Shown here: positions 9,385 through 19,300 of the stretch, one piece after another
Layout: each line of letters opens with the position of its first letter
Position numbering within the stretch: the stretch's first letter is position 1
NCBI RefSeq assembly: GCF_003182595.1
Contig: NZ_PDNZ01000003.1
Location: forward strand, 124,001-188,000
Direction of reading: 5' to 3'
From: Prosthecochloris marina
GTDB taxonomy: Bacteria > Bacteroidota > Chlorobiia > Chlorobiales > Chlorobiaceae
Length of the DNA: 64,000 nucleotides
The notes under the pieces: model-generated
Told to the model about the DNA's origin: nothing
The model's input: only the letters and a program-made list of their open reading frames with translations
The model's database searches: none
Translations under genes and position numbers: made by a program

Positions 9385-10119
9385 TCAATTCTTACCGACC
9401 ATTAACTTTTTCCACCCATTGCGAAGTTTCGCTTGAAGCGGCATCCTGAAACCCATTCCCTCTTTCATCACTAACTCACAAGGGTTACAGGTTCCGCAAG
9501 GCTTCCCATTTCTCGGTTTATGACAGAACCACGTCCTTATCATAATATCGTAAAAGGAATTGCGGAAGGCATGGCGTACCATGTCATGCTTTGTCGTTCT
9601 CAGTAAAGCAAAACGATAAAACCCAAAAACAGTCGTTAATGGCTCATTCAGGTCATCAGGCAGTTCCATACAACCCTCTTTACCTTCAAGCTTTTCCATT
9701 ATCGCTGAAAAAATCGGACTCAGAGGTGAACAAAGGTTCGCTTCAATAGAAAGTTCTACGCCCTTCAATTCTTTCCATGAAAGATATCTTGCAAGCCATT
9801 CGTACTGAACCCCTAACTTTTTATACTTTTTCAATAGTACCTTATAGCAATCCGTTATCTCCTGATTTGGTGGTATATCTTCCTTAAGGACCATATCGAC
9901 AGGCTGTAGCAAATCAGCCCGCTCTTTTATTCGCTCGCGTATCATAGCCCTGATCGCTACGATAGCATTTATCTCCTCCTTATATGATTTACGACCAGGA
10001 TCCAGCACATAAATGGGCTTGACTGCCCGCTTTTCAACCAGCACCAGATCACATAATCGAAATGTAGAATCCCATCCGCCGGTCCAAAAAAGAGGCACCG
10101 CTTTACTTTCAAACTCCAT
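9385..10119 (-). CDS. QueC-like PP-loop ATP pyrophosphatase
   Basis: 244 residues. The N terminus has LFWTGGWDSTFRLC, a variant of the SGGxDS PP-loop that binds ATP in the adenine-nucleotide alpha-hydrolase superfamily. The C terminus has CHKPRNGKPCGTCNPCELV, four cysteines spaced like the zinc site of QueC (7-cyano-7-deazaguanine synthase). True QueC sits with queuosine genes; none are seen here and the central region does not read as canonical QueC. The likely chemistry is ATP-dependent adenylation of a carboxylate or amide, probably on a glycan building block. It is the first gene of a two-gene minus-strand unit with the GNAT-like gene and is divergent from the gene at 10420. Confidence 0.65.
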   Translation of the reverse strand: MEFESKAVPLFWTGGWDSTFRLCDLVLVEKRAVKPIYVLDPGRKSYKEEINAIVAIRAMIRERIKERADLLQPVDMVLKEDIPPNQEITDCYKVLLKKYKKLGVQYEWLARYLSWKELKGVELSIEANLCSPLSPIFSAIMEKLEGKEGCMELPDDLNEPLTTVFGFYRFALLRTTKHDMVRHAFRNSFYDIMIRTWFCHKPRNGKPCGTCNPCELVMKEGMGFRMPLQAKLRNGWKKLMVGKN

Positions 10120-10251
10120 TTTTCATCGGTTTACAAATTCAAGCTTACACAACCGGCATTTTGATCCTATGTGCCAATCCATCGACAAATCCCATAACAA
10201 TAAATCATAAAATATCTTACACAGCTTCGAATAATTTCATGCTATCCGATC

Positions 10252-10416
10252 ATGCTTGATGCAGAAAAACGCCACAAAAAAAACTCAGCAGGTACCGTTA
10301 CATCAGTTGCATATGAAGACAGGCATCATATTTTAAAAATATACGGCTCAGGATGGCATCTGCCTTCATCACCGTCAAAGCCTGAGCAAAATAGAGAAAA
10401 ATCCTTTAGGTACTGA
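10252..10416 (+). CDS. Possible small ORF of unknown function
   Basis: A 54-residue ATG frame (starts MLDAEKRHKKNSAGTV, ends REKSFRY) fills most of the 300-base gap between the PP-loop gene and the glycosyltransferase at 10420 and ends 3 bases before that start. No signal peptide, membrane segment or known motif is visible. The tight spacing is what a coupled leader gene would show, but chance cannot be excluded. The rest of the gap (10120-10251) shows nothing I can name and must hold the divergent promoters. Confidence 0.22.
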   Translation: MLDAEKRHKKNSAGTVTSVAYEDRHHILKIYGSGWHLPSSPSKPEQNREKSFRY

Positions 10417-10419
10417 CAC

Positions 10420-11598
10420 ATGAAAGCACCGAGCACTCTTTTCATTATTCTTGTTTCAGAATTTCCACCCGGGCTTCATGGCGGAATCGGCTACTGGGCG
10501 AAAAATGTCCACACCGCTCTCAACGCCAATGGCAGCAGGGCTATCGTTATGACTCGTAAGACAAAAATTCACAAACAATTAAACCTGAAGTCCACTGAAA
10601 CGATCAAATACATTTCCGGTCGGAACTGGACAAAAATGAGTTGGCTGTACCTTCTCCCCCATCTGCTCCCACTTCTTATCACCGGTCAAAACATAACTAT
10701 CATTGCGGCAACATGGCGGAACGCGACAATGATCCACTACTTGAAAAAAATCTTTCCATTCACTCTTTATTGTTCCGCCAGAGGCTCTGAAATAACAAAA
10801 ACTGTATATCCAGCGAAGAGCAAAACACGCTCAGAGTTTAAACGTGTTCTGAAAAACATCGACATCCTCATCCCGATCAGCAGCTTTCTCGACAAGCTGG
10901 TAAGGGAAAACTTCCCTGAATTTCCTATCAAAAGCGTTGTTATCGGCAATGATGTCGACCATCACCTCTTTAGCCCTGTAGAGAGCATGAAACAAAAAAA
11001 TGAGCTGCGAACAAAAATAGGAATCCCCGAAAACACCCCCGTGCTTCTTACCGTTGGACGCATGGTTACATTCAAAGGATTTCCTGACCTTATCAGAGCC
11101 CTGAAACCCATTGCAGAAGAAATACCGGAATTCATCTTTCTCATGGTCTCCGCTCCCCGTGAACCGGAATACAGCAAGGTTCTCGACGCCATTAGATCGA
11201 GTGGGCTCGAAAAAAATGTAATTATCAAAAACCATGTCGAACACAATAAATTACCACTCTTGTATCAGGCTGCCGACGTCTTTGTTCTATGGTCAAAAGC
11301 CGTATATGAACCCATGTACCAGGAAGAAGGATTTGGTAGAACCGCAATAGAAGCGGCGGCTTGCGGATTACCTGTCGTCGTGAGTGATACCGGCGGCCAG
11401 CCGGAGACAATTATTGACGGCAAAACCGGCTATGTCGTTCCATCAGGCGAGGAGGAGCTCCTCGCCAAACGTCTTATATCTTTGTTAACGGACAAATCAA
11501 TCACCGAAAAAATGGGTAAGGCAGGCAGGATGTTTATTGAAAAAACGTATACTGCCGACATTATGAGAGAAAAAATTCTACAGCTTCATGCACAGTGA
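10420..11598 (+). CDS. Glycosyltransferase, GT4 family
   Basis: 392 residues. The N terminus LVSEFPPGLHGGIGYWAKN has the Gly-Gly-Ile loop of GT4 enzymes. It continues with SVVIGNDVDHHLFSP (linker), VLLTVGRMVTFKGFPDLIRAL (donor-domain start) and EEGFGRTAIEAAACGLPVV (EX7E). It ends with the usual DGKTGYVVPSGEEELLAKRL segment. All catalytic-site elements are present, so it should be active. Its place between the PP-loop/GNAT pair and the GT2 gene keeps it within the surface-glycan cluster. Confidence 0.9.
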   Translation: MKAPSTLFIILVSEFPPGLHGGIGYWAKNVHTALNANGSRAIVMTRKTKIHKQLNLKSTETIKYISGRNWTKMSWLYLLPHLLPLLITGQNITIIAATWRNATMIHYLKKIFPFTLYCSARGSEITKTVYPAKSKTRSEFKRVLKNIDILIPISSFLDKLVRENFPEFPIKSVVIGNDVDHHLFSPVESMKQKNELRTKIGIPENTPVLLTVGRMVTFKGFPDLIRALKPIAEEIPEFIFLMVSAPREPEYSKVLDAIRSSGLEKNVIIKNHVEHNKLPLLYQAADVFVLWSKAVYEPMYQEEGFGRTAIEAAACGLPVVVSDTGGQPETIIDGKTGYVVPSGEEELLAKRLISLLTDKSITEKMGKAGRMFIEKTYTADIMREKILQLHAQ

Positions 11599-11743
11599 TT
11601 GTATTGCAGGAATAGCACTCGGTAATTATCCTGGAACTCATCATAATCACAGGTAAAAAAGCAGTTGTTCCGAAATGTCTGAAAAGCTTGACAACACTTG
11701 TATTGCAAGTCTTAGTCAACAGTAACACCGCAAGACCGCCTCT

Positions 11744-12568
11744 ATGACCGATCCAAAAATCATCGGCATTCTCCTCGTCAAAGACGAAGATATTTTCATC
11801 GAGAGTGTCGTGCTCAATATTCTTGAGTTCTGTGATGAAGTCTTCATCGCAGAAAATTATTCCCATGACAGAACGTTTACGATACTCTCTGAACTTGCGG
11901 AAAAATACAATAAAATAAGGCTTGCGAGAGTTTCACACCCTAAAGAATCACACGAGTTCATAGAGGAATTCGCAGGGACGAATACCTGGGTTTTCGGTGT
12001 GGACGGTGATGAAATCTACGACCCTGCTGGCCTCAGTAAAATGAGAAAACTTCTTCATGACGGCTCATTCAGTGAATACTGGTGCATCTACGGCAACGTG
12101 CTGAACTGCAAATCGATCGACATAACAAAGGGTATTGCTGAAGGGTATCTTGCCCCTCCCTCAAGATCGATGACAAAGCTCTATAACTTTTCAATGGTTG
12201 AAAGCTGGACTGACTGTCCACAACGTTTACACTGGGGAACTTTGCGGTTCAATAACCAGGTAAGTGATAACCCTCCCCGGCACCGTTTATATGAAACGCT
12301 GGAATGGGAACAATCATATTTTCGCTGCCTTCACGCAGCATTCATGCAGCGAAGCAGCCTGGATATAAACCCGAAACACCCAAGCAGGTTGAATCCATCG
12401 GAAATTCTCAAGCTGAGGTCGGCCCACGCTGATAAATCCTACCTTAAGTATTTTTTCAGGCGTGTACGCGCAGAATTAGGTTTTGACTACAAGCATAAAA
12501 AGTATCGCAGCGGCCCTCTTGTTCAAAAAAACATCACTCGTTTTTTTGAACCGCTTACCACACAATGA
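11744..12568 (+). CDS. Glycosyltransferase, GT2-like (GT-A fold)
   Basis: 274 residues. MTDPKIIGILLVKDEDIFIE is the start of a GT2 Rossmann-like half, and WVFGVDGDEIYDP holds the metal-binding DxD-type element (Asp-Gly-Asp) that coordinates the nucleotide sugar. There are no membrane segments. The second half (LYNFSMVESWTDCPQRLHWG, then LHAAFMQRSS) matches glycosyl transferases that act on LPS core or O-antigen. It follows a 145-base gap and is convergent with msbA at 12622. Confidence 0.75.
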   Translation: MTDPKIIGILLVKDEDIFIESVVLNILEFCDEVFIAENYSHDRTFTILSELAEKYNKIRLARVSHPKESHEFIEEFAGTNTWVFGVDGDEIYDPAGLSKMRKLLHDGSFSEYWCIYGNVLNCKSIDITKGIAEGYLAPPSRSMTKLYNFSMVESWTDCPQRLHWGTLRFNNQVSDNPPRHRLYETLEWEQSYFRCLHAAFMQRSSLDINPKHPSRLNPSEILKLRSAHADKSYLKYFFRRVRAELGFDYKHKKYRSGPLVQKNITRFFEPLTTQ

Positions 12569-12621
12569 ATGCCATGGATATCACTATTGGTATTTCAACA
12601 CCAACGACTCAAAAGATATTG

Positions 12622-14538
12622 TCACGACTTCAATGCTGGATCTGCAAACTGTATATCGTAATACATCTTGTAAAGACCGTTTCTGCTCAAGAGCTCTTCA
12701 TGGCTACCTGATTCCGCAATCCGGCCTTTATCCAACACGATGATCCGGTCGGCGTTTTTCACGGTAGACAACCTGTGTGCAACGACAAGGGCGGTACGAT
12801 TCTCAAGGGCATTATCAATAGCGTCCTGAACAACCTTCTCCGATTCGTTATCCAGAGCGCTTGTCGCCTCATCGAAAACAAGAAGCCCCGGATTTTTAAC
12901 CATCGCACGGGCAATAGCAAGCCGTTGCCGCTGCCCCCCTGAAAGCTGCACACCCCTGTCGCCAATAATCGTCTCATACCCTAACGGTTTCTCCTCGATG
13001 AACTCGTTTGCGTTGGCACGTACTGCAGCGGATTTTACCTGTTCACAGACAGCTTCCCCACGTATGCCGTAGGCAATGTTCTGTTCGATGGTGTCGTTGA
13101 ACAGGATGACTTCCTGACTGACCACCCCAATCATTCTACGTAGCTGTTTGTAATCAAATTCACGTATATCGATACCGTCGATTGTTATACGACCAGAATC
13201 GACGTCATAAAACCTCAGTAAAAGGTCTACAGCCGTAGATTTTCCCGAACCGGACTGACCGACTAACGCAACCATCTCCCCTTTCTTGATCTCAAAAGAC
13301 ACATGGTCGAGCACATTCGGAGCACCTGGGTCTTTTCGATACCTGAAAGAAACATCTTCGAACTCGATACTTTTTGAAAAACCAGCAATATCACGTGTTC
13401 CGTTTTTAACTTCCGGCATCGCGTCAATAACCTCGAACAACCTCTCGGCCGAAGCCATACCGCTTTGGATTTTCGTATTGGCCTCCCCCAGCATTTTTAT
13501 AGGCCCCATAGCCGAATACAGACTGAAAGCAAAGACAATCAACTCATTTGCCGTCATAGCCCCCTCGAACACCTGTAAGCCTCCAAACCAGAGCACCATT
13601 GCAACAGCCATTACCAGCAACGTTTCATTGAGAGGGCCGATGATGTTTTTCAGCCGAAATATTCTGAGGTTCAAACGCCGGAAGTCGCTGGTGAAGCTCT
13701 TGAACCTGCCTATTTCGACATCTTCGAAGCCACTTGATTTAATGACTTTGATGCCGCTGAATTTTTCCTGCAGGACGGAGTTCATATCCCCCATTCTCTG
13801 CCTTAAAACCTTGGACAGCTTTTTAATCCTGCGCCCGATGATTCTGATAACGAAAAAAATGACAATGGAAACAGCAAACGCAAACAGGGTCAGTTTCCAG
13901 CTCAAGACGAACAATACCCCAACGTATACAAATATTGAAAATGGATTCTGAATGAAGTTGATAAAGGTCGAGCTGATAGATCCCTGCACGCTCTGGACAT
14001 CGTTGTAAACATGGTTCATCAACCCTCCAACCCGCTGATTGTTAAAATAATCCAGATGCATTTCGATGATCGAGTGGAATACATCGTCTCTTAAATCTTT
14101 CGTCGCCTTGGTTTGAACACGATAAATGATCTGTTTGTTGATGTAGAGAAACAAGTTTTTAAGGGCAAATGCCGCCATCAGAAAAAGACATATGTTCAGT
14201 AGCGTTCGCTGTTTCGTTTCGGCATGAAAAATCCGCTGAAAGGTATTGGTCAACTGCTCCTGAAACTTCTCTGTATCGATAAGAGAAGCGTCTTCTGTTT
14301 TTTGACCGTGAAGCTGAGCCCCATTGTCGGCAGTATTGTCCATAACTGCGGTTTCTCCCGAAACAGCCGGTGTTACAACTGTTTTATCAGCTGTAAAAAT
14401 GGCATTGAGCAATGGAAGAACCGAATATATGGATACCACCCCGAAAAGAGATGTCAGCATACTCATGAAAACAACAAGCACAATCTTCCATCGGGAAGGC
14501 GCCAGGTATCGTAATACCCTTACAATCAAAATATTCAT
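12622..14538 (-). CDS. msbA: MsbA-type lipid A/LPS flippase, ABC transporter half-molecule
   Basis: 638 residues with an N-terminal six-helix ABC exporter domain and a C-terminal ATPase: Walker A GQSGSGKST, signature LSGGQRQRLAIARAM, Walker B LLVFDEATSALD and the switch His in VVAHRLSTVKNADRI. As a homodimer it would flip lipid A-core (or a related glycolipid) across the inner membrane. It lies next to the lipid A acyltransferase and rfaE2, which supports an LPS role over drug export. Odd feature: about 65 residues of polar, acidic sequence are inserted between the first and second membrane helices (residues about 45-110), making a longer periplasmic loop than usual for MsbA. Confidence 0.85.
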   Translation of the reverse strand: MNILIVRVLRYLAPSRWKIVLVVFMSMLTSLFGVVSIYSVLPLLNAIFTADKTVVTPAVSGETAVMDNTADNGAQLHGQKTEDASLIDTEKFQEQLTNTFQRIFHAETKQRTLLNICLFLMAAFALKNLFLYINKQIIYRVQTKATKDLRDDVFHSIIEMHLDYFNNQRVGGLMNHVYNDVQSVQGSISSTFINFIQNPFSIFVYVGVLFVLSWKLTLFAFAVSIVIFFVIRIIGRRIKKLSKVLRQRMGDMNSVLQEKFSGIKVIKSSGFEDVEIGRFKSFTSDFRRLNLRIFRLKNIIGPLNETLLVMAVAMVLWFGGLQVFEGAMTANELIVFAFSLYSAMGPIKMLGEANTKIQSGMASAERLFEVIDAMPEVKNGTRDIAGFSKSIEFEDVSFRYRKDPGAPNVLDHVSFEIKKGEMVALVGQSGSGKSTAVDLLLRFYDVDSGRITIDGIDIREFDYKQLRRMIGVVSQEVILFNDTIEQNIAYGIRGEAVCEQVKSAAVRANANEFIEEKPLGYETIIGDRGVQLSGGQRQRLAIARAMVKNPGLLVFDEATSALDNESEKVVQDAIDNALENRTALVVAHRLSTVKNADRIIVLDKGRIAESGSHEELLSRNGLYKMYYDIQFADPALKS

Positions 14539-14600
14539 GTTTTGTAATCACCCTCTATCGTTTCTGTCAACCAGCAACGGGTCAAAGTACAATACTATAA

Positions 14601-15515
14601 CTATTTTTTGTCAATGTAACTTCTCTTCCATCGGTTATGTACCCAAAACCACTCTTCGGGGTAACGGTAAATGTACTTTTCAAGAGCCCTTGTATACCTT
14701 CTGGTAAGCTCTTCTATGCCATCTCTGGAAAATGAAAGATCCGAAGTATCGATCTCTTCGGCTTCGAGCACATATTTTCCATTTTCTTGCCGACGGCACA
14801 TGAGAGCGAACATAGGAACATTTGCCCTGAGAGCGAGAAAAGCCGGACCGAGATATACCGAGGTTTCCCTTTCGAGAAAATCCATAAAAAACCCCCCTTT
14901 CGGATCGGACTGATCTCCCAGAACAGTCAAAACCCCCCCTTCTCTGAGAAGTTTCAAGCCATCTCTGAGAGCCTGCTTTTTATAAATAACGCTATTGCCG
15001 TAGAGACACCGCAAACGCTCTATCTCGCTGTTCACTAAACGGTTTCTCAGTTTTTTTGCCACAACGGCAATCGGAGTCACAAGCAAACCGATACATACTC
15101 CGGCAAGTTCCCAATTGCCGAAATGTCCCGAAACCAGTATTCCCCCTTTTCCCTCATTTCTCGTTTTGGCAAGAAAATCATCGAGATAAAGATCGATAAG
15201 CTCATCAGCATCTTCACGCCCTTTAATCAAAGGCAACCGTAAAACCTCCAGGAGATTAACCGCCTGATTACGATAAACCCGACGGGCGATACCATCAACC
15301 TCACGACCGTCTTTTTCCGGAAAAGCAATGGTGAGATTCGTTGTAACCAGCCTTCTCCGTGATCTGAGAACATAGTAGACAAAATCCCCCATAGCCCAAG
15401 CCAAACGCTCAAACTGGTAACGGTTTATGCGCCTGACCAGAAAGCCGAGCAAAAGAAAGAGCCGGTAAATAACTTGTTGCCCAAAGCGCCTCCACTTTTT
15501 TTGCAAGGAAACCAT
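14601..15515 (-). CDS. Lipid A biosynthesis lauroyl/myristoyl acyltransferase family (LpxL/HtrB-like)
   Basis: 304 residues from the ATG at 15515 (MVSLQKKWRRFGQQ). The frame is open upstream, but that part overlaps rfaE2 on the other strand. ILVSGHFGNWELAG contains the catalytic HX4E motif of the LpxL/LpxM family. YRLFLLLGFLVRRI is a short hydrophobic N-terminal anchor, and TVLGDQSDPKGGFFMDFLER matches the conserved product-side segment. The enzyme adds a secondary acyl chain to a lipid A precursor at the inner membrane. It lies 62 bases upstream of msbA on the same strand, so lipid A finishing and export are probably co-transcribed. Confidence 0.85.
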   Translation of the reverse strand: MVSLQKKWRRFGQQVIYRLFLLLGFLVRRINRYQFERLAWAMGDFVYYVLRSRRRLVTTNLTIAFPEKDGREVDGIARRVYRNQAVNLLEVLRLPLIKGREDADELIDLYLDDFLAKTRNEGKGGILVSGHFGNWELAGVCIGLLVTPIAVVAKKLRNRLVNSEIERLRCLYGNSVIYKKQALRDGLKLLREGGVLTVLGDQSDPKGGFFMDFLERETSVYLGPAFLALRANVPMFALMCRRQENGKYVLEAEEIDTSDLSFSRDGIEELTRRYTRALEKYIYRYPEEWFWVHNRWKRSYIDKK

Positions 15516-15630
15516 AAAAAAACAACTGTTCGTCTGTAGCCAAAAGGAGGAATAATTCAAACCTCTATTAAAAAAATCTGAATAATTCATATCTATTACA
15601 TACGGATTGTAATCATTTCTTCGCAAAATC

Positions 15631-16125
15631 ATGTCATCAAAAGTAAAGCTCCTTGCACCCTGCAATGCCGAGCGGCTCGTCAGGGAATGGAAACAGCAAG
15701 GAAAAAAGGTTGTCTTCACCAACGGCTGTTTCGACATTCTGCATGCAGGTCATGTACAGTACCTTGAAAAAGCAAAGGCTACAGGAGATATTCTTATTGT
15801 AGGGGTTAACAGTGATGCATCGGTAAAACGACTGAAAGGCGAGAACCGTCCAATAGCGTCCGAAACAGACCGATGCACGGTTCTGGCAGGACTTGAAGCC
15901 GTTGATGCCACGGTAGTTTTTGACGAGGATACGCCAGCCCGGATTATAGAAAGACTCTTGCCGGATATTTTGATAAAAGGAGCCGACTGGCCGATTGACA
16001 AGATTGTCGGAGCAAAAACCGTACTCGAACATGGTGGAGAGGTAAAAACAATTGAATTTCTGGAGGGCAGATCAACAACCTCGATTATCGAACGTATCAT
16101 TGAGATCTATTGCGGGAAAAAGTGA
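15631..16125 (+). CDS. rfaE2: D-glycero-beta-D-manno-heptose 1-phosphate adenylyltransferase (RfaE2)
   Basis: 164 residues, a stand-alone version of the second domain of HldE. TNGCFDILHAGHVQYLEKA carries the HxGH nucleotidyltransferase motif, and EGRSTTSIIERI is the ISSTxI-like second ATP-contact region. It makes ADP-heptose for the LPS inner core. No kinase (HldE domain 1) is fused or adjacent, so that step is encoded elsewhere. It is divergent from the LpxL-type gene, with 115 bases between their starts for two promoters. Confidence 0.92.
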   Translation: MSSKVKLLAPCNAERLVREWKQQGKKVVFTNGCFDILHAGHVQYLEKAKATGDILIVGVNSDASVKRLKGENRPIASETDRCTVLAGLEAVDATVVFDEDTPARIIERLLPDILIKGADWPIDKIVGAKTVLEHGGEVKTIEFLEGRSTTSIIERIIEIYCGKK

Positions 16126-16369
16126 CCTCAGCAGGGTTTTTCAAGCTGTTGAAAAGCCGAACTACCAGGAAGCCACTCGAGGCTATTCTCTCCTGAAATC
16201 AATCGAGTACTTTGACAACCTGACAGCGAAGACCAATGTTCGTGATATATCAGGACAGGCACTGCTTCGAGTACGGCAAAACTGTAAGGAAACCTTACGA
16301 TTGGATTGTATGCTGACGAACTGCTCTCTTGGAAAATGACAATAATGAAAAAGTAGAGACTGTAAACAT

Positions 16370-19300
16370 TTGGACAAGGTTAAACAATATATTCTCGGCT
16401 TTGCCATCGGTGTATCTGCACTGGTTCTAGCCCTTGCGATCATTCTTGCCGTTGTACTTAACAGCGGCTCACTGGATCAACTCGTAAAGCAAAGAGTCAT
16501 TGATTATTTCAATGGCGAATTTCAAGGAAAACTCAGGATAGAAAAAATCGACCTGCTGTTTCCATCAAAAATCACTCTGCATAAACCGGAACTATACCGC
16601 AAAAACGTTGACAAACCGGATATTTCGGCTGAAAAGCTCATAGTAAATCTGAATGTTCTCCGATTACTGTCAAGCACTTCATCGATCACGCTACACTCAT
16701 TGAAAGCAGATTCACTTTTTTTTCATCTGGAACGTTATTCCGACGGGAAAACGAATATCGAGGATATTTTTGCTCCCAGAAAAGCGGCAGTAACCGAAAC
16801 CCCGACACTTGAACGCTTTCAATGCGATAACCTTGAAATTTACAACTGTTCGGCTGAATACCTCGATTTCAAGAATAAAGGCAAAGAACCGGATCGTCTG
16901 GATATAGAAAACATCAATTTTCGAGGTAAAAGATTCCGCTACTCCCATCAAAACATCAGTGGAATCGTGCGCGAAATCCAGTTTTACGTTCCTCAGTCCA
17001 ACTTCCAGCTGCGAGAGGGTTCTGCAAAACTTTCCTTTACCAACAAACGTGTTGAAATTCTGGATCTGAAGGCTAAAACCTCCAAAAGCGATGCAGTGCT
17101 GTCAATGGGACTCTATGAGTTCGATATTTTTTCTTCCGAGCACGCCGAGCAACACGCAAACAGTCTAGCGATGCTTTCAGTAGTCTCCGCTGCGGTACAT
17201 ACCGATGACCTTGAACTGTTTCTACCGGAAAATCCTCTTCCTTCAGGGCTTTACAGAATTTCCGGTAATGCGGAAGGCCGGCTCAGAAAAATAGATATCG
17301 ATAACGCAGTTTTGTCGCATAAAAACTCGACCCTAAAGCTGAAAGGAGAATTACTCAATCTCAATCAACCGGAGTTTCTCGGGTTCAGACTCGAGACTGA
17401 CAGTTCGAGAATTTCCAGAGGTTTCCTGCAAGCAGCTATCACTGATACCACACTGAAATCCCTTGTCAAACCGGCAGGTGATCTTGAAGTGTCCGGTTAC
17501 GGCCAGGGTAACATGAATGAATTGTATACCGAACTTTCCATCGGCACAGAGGCCGGCGATGCTCGCGTTTCTTTGCAAACAGAAATCACTGAAAACACTC
17601 CCGCAAGCTACAATGGAGAGTTCGCTTTTCAGAATTTCGATTTTCATAGATTCCTGGTCGAGGATACAACCACCGCGAGCGGTATAACCTGTACAGGAAC
17701 TTTTTCCGGAAGCGGCCTCTCTCCACAACCCCTCGAGGCAGCAGTTTCGATCGACTTTCAGGATTCGTATTGGCAACAGCAGGAGCTAACCGAGGGAAAC
17801 ATTGTCCTGACCTATAAGAATAATGTTCTAACAACCGGATGCAGCATTAGCGAAGGCAATACAAATGTTTCGCTGAATGGAAAAATCGACTGGAGCAGCG
17901 AGGTCCCCTTTTATGAAGGCAATGGATCCGCCGCTAATATTGATCTCTCAAAAATTCTCAGTTCTGAAAAGGTGCGCTCGAATCTCACCTTTTCAGCTCG
18001 TCTCCGAGGGGAACATTTTGATCCTGAAAAACTCAACGGAAACATCTCGATCCTCTTCAACGAGTCGACAGTTAACGATTACAAATTTCGGAATGGTTCA
18101 GAACTAACGTTCCAAATCACACAGAAATCGCCCATATCAAGAGTTAACCTCAAAAGCGACTTTCTCGACTTCAGCGCTGAAGGCCAATATACGTTCAGAG
18201 AGTTCCTTGCCGGTATAAACCTTACAACTCTTTCGGCAACTCGGGAAATCGCGAAAAACAACATTTGGAGCACAACTCTCCCGGATCCCGCCGCTGAGAG
18301 CATTGAAAAAGATTTTTCAGCCGACTATACGCTTACGGTTCGAGACATTTCTCCGCTGGCTGTTTTTTTCCCTCTCGAAAAGTATGAACTTTCAGGCAAG
18401 GCCTCGGGAAAATCATACAGAAGCAACGACAACCTCCATTTCACATCTTCGATCAATATTGAAAAGTTAGGCCACGAAACTGCTTTCTCGGTAGACAACA
18501 CGACGATAACGATAGCTGCGGAGTACAACGATACCGGCTTTATCCGCACATCCGTCGAGGCAAAAGCGTCCATCCTGCAAACAGGTTGGCACAACATCGA
18601 ACAGCTTTCATTGAAAGCTGATTACGGCAACTCTGGAGTAAGAACCCGTCTTGAACTGGGAGTTCCTGACATCCAGCGCTTATTGTCAGCAGATATAGCG
18701 GCTACCCGTAACGGCAACCTTTACAATGTGACACTTAACGATTTCTCAGTAACAGACCCTGGTGGAAATGGGTGGACCGCCAACAAGGGAGCAAAGCTCG
18801 ATATCGGACGCAACTACTCCCGTCTTTATGAGCTGAAGGCACGCAACAGAGAACAGGCAATCACCTGCAACGGTTTGCTCAGTAATGAGTTAACCGGCCT
18901 CTTCGAATGCAGTATTGAAAACCTTGACTTGGAGGAACTTCAGATTTTCTTTCCTGAAGCCACACTCCAGGGCTCGATATCATCCTCACTGCGTATCAGT
19001 GGCAGCTCTAATGCAAAAACAGCCACGCTGAAACTTACCGGACAAAACCTCGCCTATGATGATGTGATCATAGGCAGCATCAACCTCCAGGCATCTCACA
19101 AAGGTCAACGACTGAACGCTGAATTTACAACCGGGCGCATGTCACCCGAACCGCTCAACGATCTCGAGGGCAACGCGTCGATCCCCCTTAGAATCAACTG
19201 GTTCCCTCTGGAATATTCCATTCCAGAAAACCAACCTGTTTCTGCATCGTGTTCTTCCGATCACTTATCCGCAGAAATTCTTGAACTGCTATTACCGTTC

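Noticed and set aside
9385..10119. Calling the PP-loop gene queC
   Set aside because: Loop and Cys site are QueC-like, but the middle of the protein is divergent and no other queuosine gene is near.
13286..13951. 221-residue + strand open frame opposite msbA
   Set aside because: Covers the ABC core of msbA in antisense and has no protein-family features.
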